NCBI GenBank assembly: GCA_038327995.1
Contig: JBBQLP010000019.1
Location: forward strand, 1-47,867
Source of the DNA: CAIOYC01 sp038327995
Lineage (GTDB): Bacteria; Pseudomonadota; Alphaproteobacteria; Caulobacterales; Caulobacteraceae
Reading direction: 5' to 3'
Length of the DNA: 47,867 nucleotides
Part shown: piece by piece, positions 39,171 through 47,867 of the stretch
Position numbering within the stretch: the stretch's first letter is position 1
Layout: every line of letters begins with the position of its first letter
Notes under the pieces: model-generated
What the model saw: only the letters and a program-made list of their open reading frames with translations
Database searches by the model: none
What the model was told of the DNA's origin: nothing
Translations under genes and position numbers: made by a program

Positions 39171-40607
39171 ATGAACTACTATTTCCTGGGCGTCGCCGGC
39201 GCGGGGATGAGCGCCTTGGCCTCGATCCTCATCTCGGAGGGCCACCGGGTGTCGGGGTCGGACGAGGCGGTGTTCCCGCCGGTCAGCACCTATCTCGATC
39301 GCCTGGGAATCCCCTGGCACGACGGGTTCGACGCCAGCCTCGTCCCGCCGGACATCGACGCGGCTATCGTCGGCGCCAGCGCCAGGCTCGATGCGGTGAA
39401 CAACCCAGAACTTGCCGAACTGATCTGCCGCGGCGTGCCGCGCCACGGCTTTCCCGACTTCCTCGGCCGCCACACCGAGGGGAGGGACACCATCGTCATC
39501 GCCGGCAGTTTCGGCAAATCCACCCTCACCGCGCTCTGCGCCGTACTGATGCGCGAAGCCGGCCGCGATCCTGGGTATTTCATCGGCGCGATTCCCCTCG
39601 ATCTGGAAACCACCGGCCATGGCGGCCGGGATCCCGCCTTCCTGATCGAGGGCGACGAATACATCGTCGGCGACGACGACCGACGCTCCAAGTTCCTGCT
39701 CTATCATCCGGGTTGTGTGCTGATCAGTTCGCTGATCCACGACCATCTGAACGCGTTTCCCACCATCCAATCCTACGAAGCCGCCTTCGCCGGCCTGATC
39801 GCTCTCCTGCCGCGCGAGGCGCTTCTGGTCTGCGCGCACGGATTCGAAGCCTTGCATCGTCTCACGGCGGGCCGAACGGTCGTCTGGTACGGCCTCGCTC
39901 CTTGTCCGGGCTACCATGCCGATCGGGTGGAGATCGGCGAGATCAGCCGCTTCGACCTGATCACCCCGCGCGGCCGGCGGATCGCTCTCGAGACCGAGTT
40001 GCTCGGCGTGCACAACATCGAGAACATCGTCGGCGCGGCGGCGCTGCTGCTCGAGCGCGGCGATATCGACGCGACGGCCCTGCAACGCGGCGTGCGCCGG
40101 TTCCGCGGCGTGGAGCGGCGGCTGGACAAGAAGACCACCCGGTCGAGCGTTCCGGCCTATGAGGGCTTCGGCTCCTCATATGAGAAGGCGCGTTCGGCGA
40201 TCGAGGCCATCGCTCTGCACTTCCCCGGCCGTCCGGCGGTGGTGGTGTTCGAGCCCCACACCTTCAGTTGGCGCAATATCGAGTCGCTCTCTTGGTACGA
40301 CACGGTGTTCGCCGGCGTGGCGCGGGTCCTTCTGCTGCCGCCGCCGGAGCACGGCGCCGAGCGCCACCGCCAACTGACCCAGGAGGAAATCCTGCAACGC
40401 ATTCGCGATGCGGGGGTGGCGGCGCGGGGATTCGCCGGCGGGGCCGAAGTGCTGGCGGATCTGGAATCGAGTCTCGGGGGCGATGAGGTGGTGCTGCTAT
40501 TGTCGTCCGGCCCTCTGGACGGGCTGGCGCGCTCGGCGCCATCCATGCTGGAGGCGCGTTTTGGCCAGGGCGGGAACGGCCGCGCTGGCGGGAAAAATCG
40601 AGGTTAG
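39171..40607 (+). CDS. Mpl-like Mur ligase family protein
   Basis: 478 aa with the three Mur domains. Residues 1-100 follow the Mpl pattern (GVAGAGMSALASILISEGHR, FPPVSTYLDRLGIP, RHGFPDFLGRHTEG). The ATP-binding loop is AGSFGKST (111-118) and not the GTHGKTT of Mpl. EGDEY at 160-164 and RRSKFLLYHP fit, while the neighbouring Mpl EYDTAFFDKRSKF is altered to EYIVGDDDRRSKF. EPHTFSWRN stands where FEPR appears in Mpl. These changes suggest a related but perhaps different amide ligase. Operon position (kynU-[4 bp]-this-[3 bp]-aldehyde dehydrogenase) is unusual for a peptidoglycan-recycling gene. Confidence 0.8.
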   Translation: MNYYFLGVAGAGMSALASILISEGHRVSGSDEAVFPPVSTYLDRLGIPWHDGFDASLVPPDIDAAIVGASARLDAVNNPELAELICRGVPRHGFPDFLGRHTEGRDTIVIAGSFGKSTLTALCAVLMREAGRDPGYFIGAIPLDLETTGHGGRDPAFLIEGDEYIVGDDDRRSKFLLYHPGCVLISSLIHDHLNAFPTIQSYEAAFAGLIALLPREALLVCAHGFEALHRLTAGRTVVWYGLAPCPGYHADRVEIGEISRFDLITPRGRRIALETELLGVHNIENIVGAAALLLERGDIDATALQRGVRRFRGVERRLDKKTTRSSVPAYEGFGSSYEKARSAIEAIALHFPGRPAVVVFEPHTFSWRNIESLSWYDTVFAGVARVLLLPPPEHGAERHRQLTQEEILQRIRDAGVAARGFAGGAEVLADLESSLGGDEVVLLLSSGPLDGLARSAPSMLEARFGQGGNGRAGGKNRG

Positions 40608-40610
40608 CCG

Positions 40611-42092
40611 ATGCTCAGACTGAACGACCCGAATCTCCTGCGCACCCAGGCCTATGTGGACGGGGCGTGGATCGGCGCGGCGTCCGGCGAAGCCTTCGCG
40701 GTGACCAATCCGGCCGGCGGCGAAACCCTGGCGACCATCGCCAACCTCGACGCCGCCGACGCCAGAGCCGCCATCGAGGCGGCGGAGCGCGCCATGCCGG
40801 CCTGGGCGGCCAGAACCGCCAAGGACCGCGCCGGCCTGCTGCGTAAATGGTTCGAACTGATCATGGCCGCTCAGGAGGATCTGGCCCAACTGATGACCGC
40901 CGAGCAGGGCAAGCCTTTGCCTGAATCGCGCGGCGAGATCGCCTATGGCGCGAGCTTCATCGAGTGGTTCGCCGAGGAGGCCAAGCGGGTCTATGGCGAT
41001 GTCATTCCCCCCACCCAGGCCGGCAAGCGCATCGTGGTGATCAAGCAGCCGATCGGCGTGGTCGGCGCCATCACGCCGTGGAACTTCCCCAACGCCATGG
41101 TCACCCGCAAATGCGCACCGGCGCTCGCCGCCGGCTGCACGTTCGTGATCAAGCCACCCCAGGAGACGCCCCTGTCGGCCCTAGCGCTGGCGGAACTGGC
41201 GGATCGGGCCGGCATTCCGGCCGGCGTTTTCAACGTCATCCCCTCGCGGCGCTCTTCGGCCATAGGGTTGGAGCTGACCCAGCACCCGGCGGTGCGCAAA
41301 TTCTCCTTCACCGGGTCCACGGAAGTGGGCCGCCAGCTCATGGTCCAATGCGCCGGCACGGTGAAGAAGGTGTCGCTGGAGCTGGGCGGCAACGCCCCCT
41401 TCATCGTCTTCGACGACGCCGATCTGGACGCCGCCGTGGAAGGCGCCCTGGCGTCCAAATACCGCAACATGGGCCAGACCTGCGTGTGCGCCAACCGCTT
41501 CCTGGTTCAGGCCGGCGTCCACGACGCCTTCGCGGCCAAGCTGGCGACCCGCGTGGCGGCCATGAAGGTCGGCGACGGCGCGGACGAGGGCGTGACCCAG
41601 GGCCCGCTGATCAACATGAAGGCGGTGGAGAAGGTCGAGAAACTCCTGGCGCAAGCCTTGGCGGCGGGGGCCAAGACCACCGTTGGCGGTCATCGCCACG
41701 CCCTTGGAGGGACATGGTTCGAGCCCACTATAGTCACCGGCGTAACGCCCGACATGGCCATTTCCAGGGAGGAGATCTTCGGCCCCGTGGCCACCCTCAC
41801 CCGCTTCGAGGACGAGGCGCAGGCGATCGCCGTGGCCAACGACACCATCTTCGGCCTCGCCGCCTATTTCTACGCCCGCGACCTTGGCCGCGTGGTGCGG
41901 GTCGCCGAGGCGCTGGAATACGGCATGGTGGCGGTCAACGACGGTATCCTCTCCACCGAGGTCGCGCCGTTCGGCGGGGTGAAGCAGTCCGGCCTGGGGC
42001 GGGAGGGATCGAAGTACGGGATCGAGGACTATCTGGAAATCAAGTATGTGCTGTTGGGCGGGCTGGGTCTAACTCCAGCCGCCAAACCTTAA
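40611..42092 (+). CDS. gabD: NAD(P)-dependent succinate-semialdehyde dehydrogenase (GabD type)
   Basis: This 493-aa aldehyde dehydrogenase has PWNFPNAMVTRKCAPALAAG (cofactor region), the catalytic general base Glu257 (SLELGGNAP) and nucleophile Cys291 (NMGQTCVCANRF). EEIFGPVATLTRFED, FGGVKQSGLGREGSKYGIE and a C-terminal EIKYVLLGGLG are all typical of GabD. It oxidises succinate semialdehyde to succinate; a role on an aldehyde of the kynurenine route cannot be excluded. ATG 40611 comes 3 bp after the Mur-ligase stop, so it is the last complete gene of the operon. A further start with a strong ribosome binding site follows. Confidence 0.9.
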   Translation: MLRLNDPNLLRTQAYVDGAWIGAASGEAFAVTNPAGGETLATIANLDAADARAAIEAAERAMPAWAARTAKDRAGLLRKWFELIMAAQEDLAQLMTAEQGKPLPESRGEIAYGASFIEWFAEEAKRVYGDVIPPTQAGKRIVVIKQPIGVVGAITPWNFPNAMVTRKCAPALAAGCTFVIKPPQETPLSALALAELADRAGIPAGVFNVIPSRRSSAIGLELTQHPAVRKFSFTGSTEVGRQLMVQCAGTVKKVSLELGGNAPFIVFDDADLDAAVEGALASKYRNMGQTCVCANRFLVQAGVHDAFAAKLATRVAAMKVGDGADEGVTQGPLINMKAVEKVEKLLAQALAAGAKTTVGGHRHALGGTWFEPTIVTGVTPDMAISREEIFGPVATLTRFEDEAQAIAVANDTIFGLAAYFYARDLGRVVRVAEALEYGMVAVNDGILSTEVAPFGGVKQSGLGREGSKYGIEDYLEIKYVLLGGLGLTPAAKP

Positions 42093-42125
42093 GGAGAGGA
42101 ACCCATGCGTATCGCGGGCTCGTGA
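42090..42125 (+). pseudogene. Six-codon stub after a strong ribosome binding site (operon breakpoint)
   Basis: AAGGAGAGG lies 5-6 nt before ATG 42105, but the frame ends after six codons (MRIAGS, TGA 42123-42125). Such a good translation signal right after gabD suggests that the next operon gene used to start here and was lost by deletion or rearrangement. The following sequence has lower GC and no coding frame. Confidence 0.55.
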
Positions 42126-42277
42126 ACTGTCGTCATATCTACGCCAGCTGCCGTACATTGCGAACATCTTAGACGGGTGGGAAGCGGTCCAAGCGGCCGT
42201 GCGCGTTGACGCCGGCTGACACGCTCTCTCTTTCGCTCTGCTCATGACCGTCGATACCCGGCTTGTCGAGTATGAAG

Positions 42278-42295
42278 GTGTCGGATGTCCGACAC
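42278..42295. promoter_or_regulatory. Perfect palindrome GTGTCGGA-TG-TCCGACAC
   Basis: 8-bp arms around a TG centre. The half TCCGACAC recurs near 42483. It is probably a binding site for a dimeric regulator; a terminator is less likely because no T-run follows. Confidence 0.6.
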
Positions 42296-42339
42296 TCGGC
42301 GACACGCCTTTGGACTTACCCAATCTCTTAAACAGAGTG

Positions 42340-42355
42340 TTTCGCATGTGCGAAA
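42340..42355. promoter_or_regulatory. Perfect palindrome TTTCGCA-TG-TGCGAAA
   Basis: 7-bp arms around a TG centre, 62 bp after the previous palindrome starts. It shares the centre and layout of that site but not its sequence, so it may belong to a different regulator. Confidence 0.55.
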
Positions 42356-42610
42356 ACCGCGTTCTTTTCACCAGTTAAGGCATACCACACACACTTAAAA
42401 TCTGTTGCCGCAAGGCCGTGTTGGCAGGTGCTCGCCATCACGCTTGACTCGCGCCCGCCCCTCCACGCCCTCGCGCCGGACGTCCGACACCGACAGGTGT
42501 GCCATCGCAGCGCCGTTAATTGACAGCAACCCAAGAAGAAAGCTTAGTGAGACATTACTTGCGGCGGCCCGGAGCTACGCCAAGGTCACTTAACACGGGG
42601 AGATTCTTCA

Positions 42611-44068
42611 ATGCTCGATCGTTTTCTGATAGCCGCGGCGGTCGCCATGTTATCGACCGTTGCGGCGGCGGCCGCGGCGTTGCCGACCGTCGCGCAGGCG
42701 CAATCCGTCCAGACGCTCAAAAATCCGCCGCCCGACGGCGCTCAGCTAACGTTCCTGCTCACCGACGGAACCGTGCTTGCCCAGGGCAATGCCCACAGCG
42801 ACCGCTTTTGGGTGCTGACCCCCGACAACACCGGCAGTTATGTCAAGGGGACCTGGAAGCGTGTGGGTAATCTGCCGACCGGATATTCGCCGTCCGCCAT
42901 GGCGTCGGCGGTGTTGGCCGATGGGCGCGTGCTGATCGAGGGCGGCGAATACAACTTCGGAAATTTCGCGCTTACCAATTTGGGGGCCATCTACGATCCG
43001 ACCCACGGGGTTTGGACCTCCGTCGCCCCGCCTAAAGGCTGGCGGAATATCGGCGACTCACCGTCGGTCGTGCTGCCGAACGGCAATTTCCTGCTGGGCG
43101 ACAAACTGGACATGAGGGTCGCCGCGCTCGATCCGAAGACCCTCGCCTGGTCCGAGGTCGGCGACACTGGCAAGATCGATTTCAATGCGGAGGAAGGCTG
43201 GACGCTGTTGCCGGACGGTTCGGTGTTGACGGTCGATGTGTTGGCGCACCCGCAATCGGAGGATTACAATCCAGCCCAGGGCCTATGGATCGGCCTTGGG
43301 AGCACGATCGCCGATCTCGCCGGGCCGCCATGCTGCAGTTGCATCCCTTATCCACCGCACAACAAGTGCTACAGCCCGCCGGGCGAAGTGGGGCCGGCAA
43401 TTCTGCGGCCGGATGGGACGGTGTTCGCCACCGGCGCTTCACCCAGAGGCGGAGGCGCCGGCCACACGTCGATCTACACACCGGCCGCCGGGTGGGCGGC
43501 CGGGCCGGATTTCCCTAACGGAGACGACGCGGGGGACAATTTCGCGGCCTTGCTGACGAATGGTGATGTGCTCGTCCAGGGCAGCAGCGGCCACCTTTAC
43601 GATTTCAACGGCAGCGCCATCATCGACACGGGCGTCAGCGGCGGTGGCGGCCTGCTTATGCTGCTACCCACCGGCCAGGTGCTCGTCAATGGGACGAAGG
43701 TCTACGACAGCGGCGGGACTTACAAAACGGCGTGGCAGCCCACGATCTCGGACTATCCATCGAAGGTGGCGCGAGGATCGACCTATCAAATCGCGGGAAC
43801 GCAGTTCAATGGCCTGTCGCAGGCCAATGCGTTTGGCGACGAGTTACAGATTGCCACCAATTACCCGCTGGTGCGGATCACGAACAATGCGTCGAAACAC
43901 GTATTCTACGCCCGGACGCACGATCACAGCACCATGGGCGTTGCCACCGGCGCTGTCCTCGTCTCGACAAACTTCGATGTGCCGCCGGGCATGGAGACGG
44001 GCGCCAGTTCACTGGTCGTCATCGCCAATGGTATCCCGTCGAATCCCGTTTCCATTACCGTGCGGTAA
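42611..44068 (+). CDS. Secreted kelch-repeat (galactose-oxidase-like propeller) protein
   Basis: 485 aa with a signal peptide (FLIAAAVAMLSTVAAAAAAL, then PTVAQAQ). Repeated blades read LTDGTVLAQGNAHSDRFWVL, VLADGRVLIEGGEYNFGN, LPNGNFLLGDKLDM, LPDGSVLTVDVLAHP, LRPDGTVFATGAS and LTNGDVLVQGSSG, a D/NGxVLVxGG pattern of a kelch-type beta-propeller. The end (ITNNASKHVFYARTHDHSTM, then VVIANGIPSNPVSI) is an Ig-like domain as in bacterial galactose-oxidase relatives. The Tyr-Cys cofactor of true galactose oxidase was not identified. ATG 42611 has GGGGAG upstream. It follows the operator-rich region and stands alone. Confidence 0.8.
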   Translation: MLDRFLIAAAVAMLSTVAAAAAALPTVAQAQSVQTLKNPPPDGAQLTFLLTDGTVLAQGNAHSDRFWVLTPDNTGSYVKGTWKRVGNLPTGYSPSAMASAVLADGRVLIEGGEYNFGNFALTNLGAIYDPTHGVWTSVAPPKGWRNIGDSPSVVLPNGNFLLGDKLDMRVAALDPKTLAWSEVGDTGKIDFNAEEGWTLLPDGSVLTVDVLAHPQSEDYNPAQGLWIGLGSTIADLAGPPCCSCIPYPPHNKCYSPPGEVGPAILRPDGTVFATGASPRGGGAGHTSIYTPAAGWAAGPDFPNGDDAGDNFAALLTNGDVLVQGSSGHLYDFNGSAIIDTGVSGGGGLLMLLPTGQVLVNGTKVYDSGGTYKTAWQPTISDYPSKVARGSTYQIAGTQFNGLSQANAFGDELQIATNYPLVRITNNASKHVFYARTHDHSTMGVATGAVLVSTNFDVPPGMETGASSLVVIANGIPSNPVSITVR

Positions 44069-44239
44069 GCCGTCGCTGACTATCCGGTAATGGTGTGAAC
44101 GGCGCTCGAGAGAGGCGCCCGCGAATTTCGACTCTCTTATCCCTTTGCTCCCCGTGGGGCTGTAGTCATACGACAGGTTGTCGCCCCAGCGCCCCCTCGC
44201 TAGGGTAATTGCTCGCGTCCGGCGCCTGAAAGCAAATCC

Positions 44240-46534
<2,295 letters not shown>

Positions 46535-46561
46535 AGCGAACCGAAATTCAGCGCCGGCCCC

Positions 46562-47503
46562 TCACCCCACGAACCCCGCCGCGCGTCTGAGGCGGTCGTT
46601 GATCGCTTCGCCCAGGGCCGCCTCCGGGATGGGGGCGACGGCGATGGCGGTGGGGGCGAGGGCGTCGGCGGCGCGTAAGAAAGCGAAGAGATTGGCGGCG
46701 GCCTGCGCGAGATCGCCGCGGGAGCTCAGGTTGAACACCGCCAGACCCTCGGGCGCCGGTCCGAAGGCGAGGAAAGCTTCGCCGGCGGCGGGCGCCTCGG
46801 CGTCAAGGCGCAGGGGCGCGGCGGGGGCGTAGTGGCGGGCGAGGCGCCCGGGCGAGCGGCGGGCGTCGAGGTCGGCGGGCGCCAGAGGGCCGATCAGCGC
46901 CTCGATTTCCTCGCGTGTCACCGCGCCTGGTCGCAGCAGGCGGGGCGGGCCGTCCAGGAGGGCGATCACGGTGGACTCCAGGCCGATGGCGCAGGCTCCG
47001 CCATCCAGCGTGGCCGCGGCGAACAGGCCGGTTTCGGCCAGGGCGTCGGCCAAGGTCGTGGGGCTGGGGCGGCCCGACCGGTTGGCCGATGGGGCGACGA
47101 TAGGCCCGCCGAAGCGGGCCAGCAGCGCCTGGGCGATGGCATGGGCGGGCGCCCGGACGGCCACGGTGTCGAGGCCCGCTCGGGCCAGATCGCACACCGC
47201 GCCGGCGTCGCGGATCGGCGCCACCAATGTGAGCGGGCCGGGCCAGAAGGCGCGGGCGAGGATGAGGGCGCGCTCGTCCAGACGGGCGATGCGCTCAGCG
47301 GCCGCGAGGTCGGCGACATGGGCGATCAGGGGGTTGAAGCGGGGCCGGCCCTTGGCCTCGTAAAGACGGGCGACGGCGACGGCGTCGGCCGCGTCGGCGG
47401 CCAGGCCATAGACGGTTTCCGTGGGCAGGATGACGAGGCCGCCGGCCCTCAGCGCGGCGGCGGCGGCGTCCAGGGCTCGCGCCTCGCGAAATGACTCGTC
47501 CAT
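46562..47503 (-). CDS. L-threonylcarbamoyladenylate synthase (Sua5 type)
   Basis: The 313-aa protein makes threonylcarbamoyl-AMP for the t6A modification of ANN-decoding tRNAs. The YrdC domain covers 1-200: GGLVILPTETVYGLAADAAD, KGRPRFNPLIAHVADL, PGPLTLVAPI, VAVRAPAHAIAQALL and GGPIVAPSANRSGRPSPTTL. Residues 230-313 form the Sua5 C-terminal domain (GRLARHYAPAAPLRLDAEAP). The two-domain length marks it as Sua5 and not TsaC. Start ATG 47503 has GGGAGGAGAG upstream; longer frames run into the GC-rich repeat. Divergent from aat. Confidence 0.92.
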   Translation of the reverse strand: MDESFREARALDAAAAALRAGGLVILPTETVYGLAADAADAVAVARLYEAKGRPRFNPLIAHVADLAAAERIARLDERALILARAFWPGPLTLVAPIRDAGAVCDLARAGLDTVAVRAPAHAIAQALLARFGGPIVAPSANRSGRPSPTTLADALAETGLFAAATLDGGACAIGLESTVIALLDGPPRLLRPGAVTREEIEALIGPLAPADLDARRSPGRLARHYAPAAPLRLDAEAPAAGEAFLAFGPAPEGLAVFNLSSRGDLAQAAANLFAFLRAADALAPTAIAVAPIPEAALGEAINDRLRRAAGFVG

Positions 47504-47507
47504 GGAC

Positions 47508-47632
47508 TCTCCTCCCCCCTTGGGGGAGGGGAACCGCAAAGCGGTGGAGGGGGCGGGGGCATGCGCGGATGCCGGGGACAAGGCCCCCATCCCGGCCTTC
47601 GGCCGTACTTCCCCCAGGGGGGGAAGAGAAGG
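47508..47632. repeat. GC-rich intergenic repeat element (REP-like)
   Basis: The stretch is built of palindromic blocks: TCCCCCCTTGGGGGAGG near 47512-47528, CCGCAAAGCGG at 47532-47542 and GGCCTTCGGCC near 47596-47606, ending in CCCCCAGGGGGG near 47611-47622. Such mosaics occur between genes of many Caulobacterales and related genomes. It lies between the divergent Sua5 and aat genes, so it may also hold their promoters. Confidence 0.6.
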
Positions 47633-47647
47633 CTCTGAGGCGCCGCC

Positions 47648-47867
47648 TTGCACGGTTTCACCGCCGACGACCTGATCGACTGCTACCGGCGGGGCGTGTT
47701 CCCCATGGCCGACGCGCGTCATGACCAGCGCCTGTTCCTGGTCGATCCGGCGCGGCGGGGGATCATCCCGCTGGCGGGCTTTCATGTCTCCCGCCGCCTG
47801 GCGCGGACGGTGAGGTCGAGCCGGTTCGAGGTGCGGGTCGATACCGCCTTCGATGCGGTGGTCGAGG
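47648..47867 (+). CDS. aat: Leucyl/phenylalanyl-tRNA-protein transferase, partial at window end
   Basis: The first 73 codons read HGFTADDLIDCYRRGVFPMA, ADARHDQRLFLVDPARRG, IIPLAGFHVSRRLARTVR and RFEVRVDTAFDAVVE, a clear match to the start of Aat. Aat attaches Leu or Phe to N-terminal Arg/Lys proteins, marking them for ClpAP. The start is TTG 47648, because an in-frame TGA lies 12 bp upstream (47636-47638). The gene runs past the right edge of the window. Confidence 0.85.
   Translation, partial: MHGFTADDLIDCYRRGVFPMADARHDQRLFLVDPARRGIIPLAGFHVSRRLARTVRSSRFEVRVDTAFDAVVE

Larger units (their letters stand above)
42126..42610. other. Intergenic region with two TG-centred palindromes
   Basis: About 485 bp without a gene, with GC lower than the flanks. 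It contains the perfect palindromes at 42278-42295 and 42340-42355 and an isolated half-site TCCGACAC near 42483-42490. Apart from these no coding or RNA feature was recognised. Confidence 0.45.

Noticed and set aside
42611..44068. Calling the kelch protein a true galactose oxidase
   Set aside because: The Tyr-Cys cofactor pair and copper ligands could not be identified; only the propeller pattern is supported.

Overview
The window is about 68% GC by eye, with ATGA-type gene overlaps, purine-rich ribosome binding sites and many alphaproteobacterial family members (AsmA, YihY/BrkB, host-attachment protein, YciE-like, DUF3768, ChrB, MaeB, Sua5, Aat). It is most likely chromosomal DNA of an alphaproteobacterium, probably Caulobacterales (Phenylobacterium/Caulobacter-like). 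The order-level call is inference from gene content, because no rRNA or species marker is present.

Region 1 (1-20504) looks like the inside of a genomic island. It carries stress and envelope genes: a channel-like membrane protein, a GSP17M/YflT-type protein, a large AsmA with a triplicated module, YihY/BrkB, a host-attachment protein and a YciE/YciF-like protein. A compact minus-strand accessory cluster follows (12969 down to 8982): a nitrilase-fold protein, a Cys-rich protein, a small protein, a 191-aa tyrosine recombinase and three small genes including DUF3768. It has a clear promoter/operator, and two of its genes begin with the same 37-bp sequence. After that come an ArsR/SRPBCC pair, a GNAT, a Ca/cation antiporter, a ChrB-PepSY-porin operon, and a P4-type tyrosine integrase. 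Just beyond the integrase lies a 49-bp 3' fragment of tRNA-Arg(ACG), the expected right attachment site. The C-terminal remnant of a large serine recombinase reads into the same tRNA fragment from the other side.

Region 2 (20505-30910) is mixed. It holds a carboxymuconolactone decarboxylase-like protein, a GH26-like protein with an apparent loss of the nucleophile, a DUF1330 gene broken by a stop codon, a GT4 glycosyltransferase, a phospholipase-D-type protein, a small DNA-binding-like protein and a frameshifted IS3-type transposase remnant. Two lower-GC genes form a possible surface-fibre plus polysaccharide-active pair (27146-30595).

Region 3 (30919-33689) is an intact 2771-bp cargo-carrying transposon. 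It has 19-bp perfect terminal inverted repeats, an 8-bp target duplication (TCCCGATC), an IS1-type DDE transposase and four cargo genes: DUF5343, two small proteins and a 43-aa membrane peptide.

Region 4 (33906-47867) is more chromosome-like. A minus-strand set has a frameshifted LLM flavin oxidoreductase, an enoyl-CoA hydratase-like protein, DUF2141 and a radical SAM protein. A plus-strand operon follows: kynB, kynU, an Mpl-like Mur ligase and gabD-like aldehyde dehydrogenase. It ends in a strong ribosome binding site feeding a six-codon stub, which marks a breakpoint. Then come a kelch-type secreted protein, maeB, Sua5/YwlC and the start of aat, the last two separated by an intergenic GC-rich repeat.

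Several genes are interrupted (lipoprotein 1231-1526, LLM 36238-37231, IS3 transposase, DUF1330). Two of the frameshifts fall in runs of six G, so sequencing error must be weighed against real decay.
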